From NCBI GenBank assembly GCA_029262005.1, contig JAJDAG010000149.1:61859-125858 (forward strand): DNA of 64,000 bases, in the 5' to 3' direction. The stretch comes from Candidatus Zhuqueibacterota bacterium (GTDB lineage: Bacteria; Zhuqueibacterota; Zhuqueibacteria; Oceanimicrobiales; Oceanimicrobiaceae). Position 1 is the first letter of the stretch. Every line of letters begins with the position of its first letter. The notes under the pieces were generated by a model. That model was not told the DNA's origin. It saw nothing but the letters and a program-made list of their open reading frames with translations, and did not search any database. The position numbers were made by a program, and so were the translations under genes. Below are positions 1-7,718 of the stretch, in pieces.

Positions 1-56
1 TCGTCGTGTTGTTTTATCACAAGTCCGGGAAAATGCTCGAACGCGGCATCCGCCGC

Positions 57-2237
57 TTACTTTATCAGTAATAATTTTTTAGAATAGCTCATTCCCTCAA
101 TTCGAAGCCTGTAAATATAAAGACCTGAAGGGAAACCGGCTGCATTCCACTCAACCTCGTGACCTCCAGCATTCATTTTTCTGCTTATCACTGTGTCAAC
201 AAGTTGTCCTTTGATATTGTAAATTGTCAGGGATGTAAGAGCGTCCCGCGCTAGCGCAAAAGTTATCTTGGTGGCAGGATTAAACGGGTTAGGGTAGTTT
301 TGGCTTAGTGAATGCAATTGAGGCAAATTATTTCCCGGCTTCACTTCTACATGGACAATGGTCTGGTTTTCGTAGTAATAAAGAAAGCCGGCTTTGTTGC
401 CAATAATTAAATCCAGGTCGGTATCATTGTCGATATCTCCAAACACTGGCGCCGCATTTTCTCCAACGTCCAAACCGTCAAACACGGAGTCAGATTTTTG
501 CCAGCGCGGTTGAGTATCGTTGCCAGGATTTTCGTAATAATCAAGCGTGCCATCCCGGTTACCAAACACCAAGTCCGGATCAGAATCATCATCGAAATCT
601 ACAAAGGTTAAATGATGCCGCTGAAGATTTTCAACGCCGCTGAGTAATTCAGGGGCCTCCTGCCAATCGGGCGCCGCGACTGTACCCGTCATTTGATAAG
701 CTGTAAAAGAGGAGTCTCTTTTTATAACCACTTCCAGGTCAATATCCTGATCCAGGTTTACCAGGCAGGGCAAACTGAACTTCAAGTCAGAATTGTCAAA
801 GAAAGCGAGGTAGGCTGAATCTGCTATCCAGGTGGTTTGCGTGCTGTCAGGGCTCATGTTGAAGAATTCAACTCTGTATTCTCCAACGGTTTGGCCGTAA
901 TCTTTGCGAAGATGGGAAACAGCCACCCCTGTTTGGGCAGTCAAAGGATTGATACTAAAATTTATGAAATAATCCAGCTTATTCCCATAGGGATATTCCG
1001 GTACCAGCCATGTGCTAAGTTCATCCCAATCATGACTCAGACTGTCCATTGAGCCGAATGTTCTGAGCCGCCCCGAGGTATAGAAAAAACCAAACTGGTG
1101 ACTATAAATGTTTTCAAAATTTTCGCTGACAATGAGTTGTTGCGTGGCTTGCCCTTCCTGCGTAAAAAGAAAAGGTGTTGCTTCTGCCTCTACATTCAAT
1201 CGCCCGACAAATTTTTTGTTTCCAGCAAAAGATGGCTCGTTTGCGACGGTCGATTGATTTTCCAATATTTCCAAATTGCGATTGGGCGCGCTGAAAATAT
1301 AATCCTCACGACCGTCTCCGTTCATATCATAAAACCGGCCATGCCTTTCGAAGAATATATAAAGTCCGTCTAACGAAACAGGCCAGGTGGTTTCGTAATT
1401 ATTATCCCAATTCGGAGTTGAATTGTCTCCCCGGTTAATATGAACAAGAAAATAATATCCGGTGGATGCGTCATTTCCGGATGCCTGATCAACCATCTGC
1501 AGAAGATCAAAATCACCGTCATTCTCAAAGTCAGCTATGTTGTGGAATACGGTCGAGTAGTTCTCGAAATTGACAGAATTAAAAACAGAATCAATATGGT
1601 TCCAGGAGTCTAAACTATCCGAATATAAAAACAATTGCGGCGTTGGTCTCGACCGCGATGGTGAGTTTGTAGAAAAATAGTTGGCAACAATATCCGGTTT
1701 GTCATCGCCATTAAAATCAAGAAAGCGCAGGTTGAAAAACATTTTGACACTGTCACCGGAAATGACCGCAGGTTGAATTCTGTCATACAAATGTTTGTCA
1801 TGAGTAACCCAGTCCGGCGATTCGTTTGTCCCGACATTTTTATGAAAATAGAGTGAGTCGGAAACAATGTCCCAATCACCGTCACGGTCAACATCTGCAA
1901 CATCAAAATTAGAGCTGACCACAGGGAAAAACTCATTGCTATCCCAGGTCTTTATTGCCGGAAGATTAATGTTCTTTTGCTGCCAGGACAAGCTATTCCC
2001 ACCCGTATGCTCATAATAATTCAGCTTATTTTTTTCGTGAATTATAATGTCGGGGTAAGTATCATGGTTCCAATCGATGATCTTAAACCGGTAGTTGAAA
2101 GAGTTAATCTCAACGCCACTCGGATTAAATAGCGCCAGGTTTTCAACCCATAATGCATTCTGTGAAAGACCGAACTCCGGACAAAAACAAAGGACCAAAA
2201 CGAATTTTATGTAATGCAAACAAGATTTTCTAATCAT
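57..2237 (-). CDS. Secreted FG-GAP/VCBS-repeat protein with type IX sorting domain
   Basis: This 726-aa protein is predicted to be exported and then anchored or released at the surface by the type IX secretion system. It opens with a signal peptide (KFVLVLCFCPEFGLSQ). The body carries repeated Asp-rich calcium-binding loops of FG-GAP/VCBS type, such as DVDRDGDWDI, DFNGDDKPDI, DFENDGDFDLL, DFDDDSDPDL and DIDNDTDLDL, which suggests a beta-propeller. The last 85 or so residues form a type A sorting domain with NYPNPFNPATKI and a C-terminal Lys. The closest relative here is the protein at 28425-30638. The ligand is unknown. A 20-21 bp tandem repeat array lies just upstream of the start. Confidence 0.88.
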   Translation of the reverse strand: MIRKSCLHYIKFVLVLCFCPEFGLSQNALWVENLALFNPSGVEINSFNYRFKIIDWNHDTYPDIIIHEKNKLNYYEHTGGNSLSWQQKNINLPAIKTWDSNEFFPVVSSNFDVADVDRDGDWDIVSDSLYFHKNVGTNESPDWVTHDKHLYDRIQPAVISGDSVKMFFNLRFLDFNGDDKPDIVANYFSTNSPSRSRPTPQLFLYSDSLDSWNHIDSVFNSVNFENYSTVFHNIADFENDGDFDLLQMVDQASGNDASTGYYFLVHINRGDNSTPNWDNNYETTWPVSLDGLYIFFERHGRFYDMNGDGREDYIFSAPNRNLEILENQSTVANEPSFAGNKKFVGRLNVEAEATPFLFTQEGQATQQLIVSENFENIYSHQFGFFYTSGRLRTFGSMDSLSHDWDELSTWLVPEYPYGNKLDYFINFSINPLTAQTGVAVSHLRKDYGQTVGEYRVEFFNMSPDSTQTTWIADSAYLAFFDNSDLKFSLPCLVNLDQDIDLEVVIKRDSSFTAYQMTGTVAAPDWQEAPELLSGVENLQRHHLTFVDFDDDSDPDLVFGNRDGTLDYYENPGNDTQPRWQKSDSVFDGLDVGENAAPVFGDIDNDTDLDLIIGNKAGFLYYYENQTIVHVEVKPGNNLPQLHSLSQNYPNPFNPATKITFALARDALTSLTIYNIKGQLVDTVISRKMNAGGHEVEWNAAGFPSGLYIYRLRIEGMSYSKKLLLIK

Positions 2238-2342
2238 GCGCAGCCTCCATTAGTTGGTCAATGAAGAAGTGTGGGAAATGTGTGGAAGCAAGCTAAAACA
2301 GCAGGTTACCAATGTCAAATAAAAAGCGCTGAGACTTTTTCT

Positions 2343-2467
2343 GCCTTCCCCGGGCGATATTTATCCTCCCCGGGTGTGTTTGACCCTTCCCCGGGCAACA
2401 TTTACCTTCCCCGGGGGTAGTTTACCCTTCCCTGCGCGTAGTTGACCTTTCCTGCGGACATTTCCCC
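2343..2467. repeat. 20-21 bp tandem repeat array with CCCGGG cores
   Basis: About six degenerate units of 20-21 bp lie head to tail. Each has a CCTTCC arm, a CCCGGG or CCCTGC core and a TTTACC/TTGACC tail. CCCGGG occurs at 2349, 2369, 2390 and 2410, and the last two units have CCTGC instead. The array fills the middle of the 316-base gap between the anti-sigma gene and the FG-GAP gene. No gene is visible in that gap. Confidence 0.8.
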
Positions 2468-2553
2468 GAGCCTTTTTCAGATAGGTATAGACCTGATCGC
2501 GGATGACTTTTTCACACAATCTGGAAGCGTGGGAACGAAAAGCAGTGGCAACT

Positions 2554-3600
2554 CTATTTTAAAACCCGAACAGCCCGCAGTGGTTTTTCCTTCAAATTAA
2601 TCCGGTAGTTAACATTATCTCCGGGGAAAGTCACACGAATTGAATCCCGGCCTGTAAAATTCATCTGCAAAGCGTCATTGGCGAATTGAGTCATGTGTTT
2701 GGGCAGGCGCCAGGTCATTGTCCAGGTGTGTTTGTTTAGGCTCAAAAGCTCGACAGCAAACGATCTCGGATAGATGTCTGCCTGATCTTTGAATGCTTCC
2801 GCAATCACCGGGTTAACGACAATTTGTTTGTTGCCTACCTGAAAAGTCCATTTTGCCAAGCCTGTTGACTCAGAATCATCAAGCTCAGCTACCTGCTCGT
2901 ATTCTCGTGCGCTGCGCTTTGCTGCGGTTCTACTTAAAGCGGTTGTCATTTCCAGTTTTTTACCTGGCGCGGGTTTCTTTTTCAGCATATTGGGGGCCAT
3001 GCGAGTCTGAACCGGCAGTCTCATATCTTCTGCCTTTTCCAGTTTATCTGCTTCCTGTCGCGGCTTTTGTGGTTCAGGCGAATGCCCGGCATCCTGCTTT
3101 TTTTCTTTTCGCGACTGCCTCAAACCGGAGCCTGCTCCGGCTGGTTGGCTGTCCCTTTCTTTCGTTTCTTCTTCGGAAATCACAACGTCCATGTCTGGTG
3201 AACTCATTGATTTCTCCGGTAGAAGTATGGCTTCTTTTGGAGGGATAGCTTCCGTCTGCGGCCGGGTTAGATCGGCTTGCTTCACCTGAGTCTTATAAAC
3301 AAAAAACACAGTCGGCGTCAAAACAAGGATGAAGACGAGTGCAGCGATTCTGTAAACTGAAGACCAGCGATTGGCCCGAATCGTTTTTGCCGCAAGCACT
3401 TGCTTTTGAATTTCCTGCTTCATGGCCACACGTCCGGCATTTTGAATACCTGCTAGCAATTCTTTTTCATGCTGCAAGCGCTGTTGACAACGAGGACAGT
3501 CGCGAAGGTGGGCTTCGTAGTCTGATTTTTGCGCATCGGGCAAACGGTCCAGCAGGTACAGTTCATGCAGTTCTGCACGGATTATTTCCTGGCATGTCAT
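2554..3600 (-). CDS. Membrane anti-sigma factor with N-terminal zinc finger
   Basis: This 348-aa protein probably binds and inhibits the ECF sigma factor encoded just upstream. Residues 1-50 form a zf-HC2-like domain with the H-x3-C-x2-C motif (HLRDCPRC). A single membrane segment follows at about residues 83-103 (IAALVFILVLTPTVFFVY). A long charged Pro/Lys/Glu-rich region and a folded C-terminal domain should lie in the periplasm. The gene overlaps the sigma gene by 4 bases, so the two are translationally coupled. The C-terminal domain is not one I recognise; its likely role as a signal sensor is inferred. Confidence 0.8.
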   Translation of the reverse strand: MTCQEIIRAELHELYLLDRLPDAQKSDYEAHLRDCPRCQQRLQHEKELLAGIQNAGRVAMKQEIQKQVLAAKTIRANRWSSVYRIAALVFILVLTPTVFFVYKTQVKQADLTRPQTEAIPPKEAILLPEKSMSSPDMDVVISEEETKERDSQPAGAGSGLRQSRKEKKQDAGHSPEPQKPRQEADKLEKAEDMRLPVQTRMAPNMLKKKPAPGKKLEMTTALSRTAAKRSAREYEQVAELDDSESTGLAKWTFQVGNKQIVVNPVIAEAFKDQADIYPRSFAVELLSLNKHTWTMTWRLPKHMTQFANDALQMNFTGRDSIRVTFPGDNVNYRINLKEKPLRAVRVLK

Positions 3601-4178
3601 AACTGTTTTCCTTCGGGTTCAGCAATGCTTTTCTTAAGGGCGATTTCAAGGGCTTTCTTGCATTGATATTTTTTGGACTTTGCCACGTCCGGTCCGTTGA
3701 AACCCATGATTCGGGCAATGTCACGAAAATTGCGTTCTTCAAAATAAAACAACAGCAGCAATTCCCGGCAAACCTCGTTGAGGCTGTTCAGGGCCTGTTT
3801 CACGCTTGCAGCGCGCTCGGTTAAAATGATGTCATCCAGCGCCGACAGGCTGCCATCGGCTACATTCGCCGGAATTTCCTGTGCAGCGCGATGTTTGCGT
3901 TTGCGCGTTTCAGCCAGCCACTTGTTTTTGGCAATGCTCATCAAATAAGTACTCAATTGGGCGGTTAACTCAAAATCATCGGAACAGGCTTTTTGCCAGA
4001 GCACGATGGTTGCTTCCTGCAAAATATCTTCGGCATCGCTCAGGTTGCCGCCGTTTTTGAAAATATAACTTTTCACCATTTTTTCGTGTTTTAAAAACAG
4101 CTCGCCCAGCACCGAACGGTCGTTGTTGCGAATGCGGTTGGTGGTTTCCCTGTCACGGTTTATGTTGAGTATTGCCAT
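3597..4178 (-). CDS. ECF RNA polymerase sigma factor
   Basis: This 193-aa protein has the two-domain layout of extracytoplasmic-function sigma-70 factors. Region 2 is at about residues 20-95 (FLKHEKMVKSYIF, DAEDILQEATIVLWQKA), and region 4 at about 125-180 (LNSLNEVCRELLLLFYFEERNFRDIARIMGF). It should recruit RNA polymerase to a small regulon, held in check by the overlapping anti-sigma gene. The ATG at 4178 is the only start that keeps a complete region 2. Its target promoters cannot be told from this window. Confidence 0.9.
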   Translation of the reverse strand: MAILNINRDRETTNRIRNNDRSVLGELFLKHEKMVKSYIFKNGGNLSDAEDILQEATIVLWQKACSDDFELTAQLSTYLMSIAKNKWLAETRKRKHRAAQEIPANVADGSLSALDDIILTERAASVKQALNSLNEVCRELLLLFYFEERNFRDIARIMGFNGPDVAKSKKYQCKKALEIALKKSIAEPEGKQL

Positions 4179-4301
4179 GGCCCTTGTTTAATAATGTCAT
4201 GAAATGGTGAAAGGTAAACAGACAAATATATCTATCTCGTGCCGACGGTGTCCGTCTGCATGCAGCATGGGAACTAGAATGAGAAAAATTCGACCCGCCC
4301 C

Positions 4302-5534
4302 TCAGCGTACGGCACGAACGTACCTGAGCCTGTCGACATTGCCGTTGCAAACTCCAAAGGCGAAATAGGCACCCCACCACGCCGAAGCAGAATATTTGTC
4401 AGCAGTCCAAATCCAACGTTGAGCTGCATCAAATACGGGATCGATAAATGCTCCAGCGCTGTTCCTTTTCGACTTCATCAACGACATGGCTTCTTCCAGA
4501 GTAGGCAGCCGCCAGTCCGAATAGCCGGCGAAATTATTTTTATTCAGTTGTTTAATAAACGTCTGCGCTTGCGAAAAAAGTATATATTGGGATGAACCTG
4601 ACTGCTGCCAAGTCAAACCGGTAGCAGCGTCGTAAATGACTTTACCGTTTTTTTGTATGGTAAAATCATTGACCAGGCCTTTCCCCTTTGGATTGCTATG
4701 CGGTTTTGACCAGGAATATTTATCAGTGCAATAATAGTCGTATTTCTTCACCATTTTTTTGACATTGTCTTTGGAGAGTGTGAGCGCTTTTTTTCTGAGT
4801 TTATACCTTGTTACCGATTTTTTACGGGCAGGGGATGTACTGGTTGATTTTTTTTCTGCGACAGCGATAACGACGTCTTTACTTGTCAAACCAGGTGCCA
4901 CCGGCCGGGTCGGCAAAAAAAACTGTCTGAGTTCGGGGTAGAAAAATCCCAGAGCAGAAACTAAAGCGATTACAAATACAAACCACTTATAATTGCGGTA
5001 TGAATCATGGACAAACATTTTTTTTGCAGTTGAGAACATGGTTTGCCTGGCTTTAACCGGGGCTGGCTTAACGGCTGGTTTGGGCCCGACTGCGGTTCTC
5101 TTCATTGTTGGTCGAGATGAATTTTTTGGCGCTGCCGGTTCGGGAACACCCGGGAGCGCGCCGATTGAACGGATAAATTCATCAAACGCAGTGTGCGAAG
5201 TTGATGTCGGCCAATCCTTCAGACTGGCAGCGTGAATGCGTTCGAATTCGAACGGAATCTTCACCTCTTCAATCAAAGCCGGAACCAGGATTTTTCGTTT
5301 CGCGCCTTCTGCGGCTTCGATATGAACCCAATCGGATTCAACAGAGTTTTCCGACCACAAAACCACCACACATTTTGCTTCATCAATCGCCTGCTTGATA
5401 ACACGCGAAAAGGTTTTTCCAGGCGGAATCCTCCGGTCCCACCATACTGACCAGCCCTTTTCCGCGAGTGCATCGGCAATTTGTTTCGCCCGTTTGCGGT
5501 CTGCCGTGGCGTAACTGATAAAAATATCGCTCAT
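4302..5534 (-). CDS. TIR domain, membrane segment and DUF1566 domain protein
   Basis: This 410-aa protein joins three parts. Residues 1-130 are a bacterial TIR domain (MSDIFISYATADR; SENSVESDWVHIEAAEG, where Glu is a plausible NADase residue). A Pro/Lys-rich linker leads to one membrane helix at about 184-203 (WFVFVIALVSALGFFYPEL). Residues 285-410 are a DUF1566/Lcl-type C-terminal domain (ATGLTWQQSG, SDWRLPTLEEA, YVRAVR) that is normally outside the cytoplasm. This order suggests a sensor outside and a TIR effector inside, but that is inference. No defence partner gene is adjacent. Confidence 0.82.
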   Translation of the reverse strand: MSDIFISYATADRKRAKQIADALAEKGWSVWWDRRIPPGKTFSRVIKQAIDEAKCVVVLWSENSVESDWVHIEAAEGAKRKILVPALIEEVKIPFEFERIHAASLKDWPTSTSHTAFDEFIRSIGALPGVPEPAAPKNSSRPTMKRTAVGPKPAVKPAPVKARQTMFSTAKKMFVHDSYRNYKWFVFVIALVSALGFFYPELRQFFLPTRPVAPGLTSKDVVIAVAEKKSTSTSPARKKSVTRYKLRKKALTLSKDNVKKMVKKYDYYCTDKYSWSKPHSNPKGKGLVNDFTIQKNGKVIYDAATGLTWQQSGSSQYILFSQAQTFIKQLNKNNFAGYSDWRLPTLEEAMSLMKSKRNSAGAFIDPVFDAAQRWIWTADKYSASAWWGAYFAFGVCNGNVDRLRYVRAVR

Positions 5535-5856
5535 AAGACAAAATAATATTCAAAATTTGGAAAGTCAACGAATATGTAACAGGGGCGTAATCGGTCAGTT
5601 ACTAAGTTGTCCACCGCTCTCGTTCCGGTGGTCTCCGCCGGAATGCAGGCTGAGACGCTCAGCGTCGCGTTGTTTTGCCTGCCCGGTCCGGGGTGGACGC
5701 TGACCTACGAAAGTACGGTTCAATTCTAATCTGAAATAGGCTGGAAGATCCTAATGTAAAGCGGCAACTAATGACGGACAGCCCGTAGCATTCCCAGCAA
5801 CATCCCTTTTTGGGATATTGAGGTTGCTTTTTGCCGAAAAAGGAACTATACTAAAT
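5535..5856. other. Gene-free gap holding a dispersed repeat copy
   Basis: No gene is visible. The middle holds a copy of a dispersed repeat (5649-5700) described separately. The right part should contain the promoter of the toxin-antitoxin operon, but I could not assign clear -35/-10 boxes. Confidence 0.5.
5649..5700 (+). repeat. Dispersed intergenic repeat, family A copy 1
   Basis: This 52-bp stretch, starting GCTGAGA and ending GGACGC, aligns without gaps to 7615-7666. By hand I count 10 mismatches in 52. A shorter match (GTCGTGTTGTTTT then TCCGGG) lies at about 4-29. All copies are outside genes. Confidence 0.75.
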
Positions 5857-6150
5857 GTGCGGATAATAACAAGGAAAGCGCTCAGTACATTCTGGGACAA
5901 ACATGCTGCTGCTGAGGCACCACTTAAGTCATGGTTTCATGAAGCCAACCAAGGATCATGGGCTACGCCTCAGGATATCAAGGACAAATACAGAAATGCC
6001 AGCATTCTTGGTGACAACCGAGTCGTGTTCAATATAAAAGGGAACGATTACAGGTTGGTGGTGAAAATCCATTATAATACACGCGTTGTGTATATCCGAT
6101 TTGTGGGTACACATGATGAATACGATAAAATTGACGCGGAGACAATCTGA
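5857..6150 (+). CDS. higB: HigB-type mRNA interferase toxin
   Basis: The encoded 97-aa protein belongs to the HigB toxin family, which cleaves translated mRNA on the ribosome. Family features are the start RIITRKAL, then FNIKGNDYRLVVKIHY and YIRFVGTHDEYDKID. I chose the GTG at 5857 over an upstream TTG at 5818 because it gives the usual family length and sits 12 bases after AGGA. The TGA stop overlaps the ATG of the antitoxin gene by one base (TGATG), so the two genes form one operon. All usual family blocks are present and I see no frameshift. Confidence 0.9.
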   Translation: MRIITRKALSTFWDKHAAAEAPLKSWFHEANQGSWATPQDIKDKYRNASILGDNRVVFNIKGNDYRLVVKIHYNTRVVYIRFVGTHDEYDKIDAETI

Positions 6151-7349
6151 TGAAACCCAAAATAATAAAAACCGGGGAAGACTACCAGCTTGCGCTCAAG
6201 CGTATTGAAGCGTTGATGGATGCAAGGCCAAATTGCGAGGATGAGGAAGAACTTGAATTGTTGTCCTTTCTCGTCGACCAGTATGAAAAAGAGCACTTCC
6301 CAATTGATTTGCCTGATCCTGTTGAAGCAATCAAGTTCCGTATGGAACAGGAAGGACTGACCCGCAAAGATCTGACGAAGTATCTAGGCAGCCAAAGCAA
6401 AGTCTCCGAAGTATTGGCAGGAAAACGTTCACTGAGCCTGGCAATGATTCGTTCATTGTATGAAGGGCTGCGAATTCCGGCTGAAGTACTGTTGCAAAAG
6501 CCAGCAGGAGAGTTGCAGGCTTGCCGTTATAACAGCACAGATTATCCTTTTGTGGAGCTTTTCAAGCGAGGTTATTTCAAATCTTTTAACGGAACGCTGA
6601 AACAGGCGCGAGAACAGGCAGAAGAGTTGCTGGAAGCATTGTTTGCAGTGTTTGAAGGGAGTGAACCCACACACGTTTATTGTCGAAAGTCGGAAAAAGA
6701 AGTTGACTGGAATGCATTAATCGCTTGGCATGCAAGGGTGCTTGATCTTGCTCAGCAGCACGAACTGCCCATCTTTGATCGGGAGAGACTTAATGACAAA
6801 CTATTCCGGGAAATTGTAAAACTCAGCTACTACGATCAGGGGCCGAGACTTGCGCAAGAGCTGCTCAATAAAAAAGGGATTCCACTTATTTTCCTGCTGC
6901 ATCTGCCCAAAACTTTTCTGGATGGTGCCTGTTTTATGACCGCCAATGGGCGTCCGGTCATTGGCATGACTTTGAGACATGACCGCCTGGACAATTTCTG
7001 GTTCACGCTCCTGCATGAGCTGGCGCACATCAAACTTCATCTCAACACGACCAACAGAGTGTTCTTCGATGACACAGAAACGGGAGCTTTTGAGGGAGAG
7101 AACCCTGAGGAAGTGGAGGCAAATCAATTTGCCCGTGATTACCTGATTCCGCAAGAGGTCTGGCAAGCCCGAAGAACTCTTCTATTAAAAAACCACAGTG
7201 AATCGAAAATTTGCCAAATTGCTGACGAGCTTGAGATCTCGCCGGCTATCATTGCTGGCAGAATTCGTTGGGAAAAGCAAACTTTCAATGTTTTCAGCTC
7301 TATTATTGGAAATCGAACAGTTCGGAAGTTGTTTTCTGAAGTGAATTAG
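6150..7349 (+). CDS. higA: HigA-type antitoxin fused to ImmA/IrrE metalloprotease domain
   Basis: This 399-aa protein is far longer than a plain HigA (about 100-130 aa). Residues 1-120 are HigA-like and include an HTH at about 65-100 (GLTRKDLTKYLGSQSKVSEVLAGKR shape) that should bind the operon promoter and neutralise HigB. The C-terminal half is an ImmA/IrrE (COG2856) zinc protease with HELAH at 289-293 and a downstream EVEANQFA helix that usually supplies the third ligand. In related systems the protease cleaves a repressor. Here it is fused to its own DNA-binding domain, so self-cleavage or stress-triggered release of the toxin is possible but unproven. Confidence 0.87.
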   Translation: MKPKIIKTGEDYQLALKRIEALMDARPNCEDEEELELLSFLVDQYEKEHFPIDLPDPVEAIKFRMEQEGLTRKDLTKYLGSQSKVSEVLAGKRSLSLAMIRSLYEGLRIPAEVLLQKPAGELQACRYNSTDYPFVELFKRGYFKSFNGTLKQAREQAEELLEALFAVFEGSEPTHVYCRKSEKEVDWNALIAWHARVLDLAQQHELPIFDRERLNDKLFREIVKLSYYDQGPRLAQELLNKKGIPLIFLLHLPKTFLDGACFMTANGRPVIGMTLRHDRLDNFWFTLLHELAHIKLHLNTTNRVFFDDTETGAFEGENPEEVEANQFARDYLIPQEVWQARRTLLLKNHSESKICQIADELEISPAIIAGRIRWEKQTFNVFSSIIGNRTVRKLFSEVN

Positions 7350-7553
7350 GCCTGAATCAATTTTTTGTCTGCGAGGCCTGGCTTACTTGCCAACAACCGG
7401 AGGAGAGGAATCCCTCGTGAGATTTTTGCTTACCCTGCCCCATATCTCTGAGTTCTTAGCTGACGCTGAGTTTGTGTGTGCGGGACACCTTTCTGATTTG
7501 CTCGCTGGGTGTTTCACAAATCGTCCCCTTTCATAAGTGGGAAGCAGGTCAAA

Positions 7554-7604
7554 CTCCCTTTGAAGGGAGACAGTTTTTCGCTCGTCCAAAGCGAAAAGCA
7601 GAGG
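7554..7604 (-). repeat. Dispersed intergenic repeat, family B copy 1
   Basis: Read on the minus strand, this segment gives CCTCTGCTTTTCGCT, a short loop, AGCGAAAA, then CTGTCTCCC and CAAAGGGAG. The same blocks in the same order occur at 49299-49373 on the plus strand. The TTTTCGCT/AGCGAAAA arms can form a hairpin. Confidence 0.75.
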
Positions 7605-7614
7605 GATGTTGCAT

Positions 7615-7666
7615 GCTGAGATGCTGACCGTCGTGTTGTTTCGCCTGTGCATTCCGGGGCGGACGC
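7615..7666 (+). repeat. Dispersed intergenic repeat, family A copy 2
   Basis: This is the second 52-bp copy of the family at 5649-5700, in the same orientation and at about 81 percent identity by hand alignment. It starts GCTGAGATGCTG and ends GGGGCGGACGC. Confidence 0.75.
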
Positions 7667-7685
7667 AGGAGCGTCAGGGCTGCAT

Positions 7686-7706
7686 TCCCACGCAGCGAGC
7701 GTGGGA
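7686..7706. repeat. Extragenic palindrome
   Basis: TCCCACGC and GCGTGGGA form a perfect 8-bp stem around a 5-base loop (AGCGA), just past the recD stop codon. There is no T-run on either side, so it looks more like a REP-type palindrome than a terminator. Confidence 0.65.
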
Positions 7707-7718
7707 GCGAGAAAACGT

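Larger units (their letters stand above)
7350..7718. other. Gene-free gap packed with dispersed repeats
   Basis: This stretch between higA and recD holds a family B repeat (7554-7604), a family A repeat (7615-7666) and a perfect hairpin (7686-7706). Open frames here are short and lack coding character. I see no gene. Confidence 0.6.
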
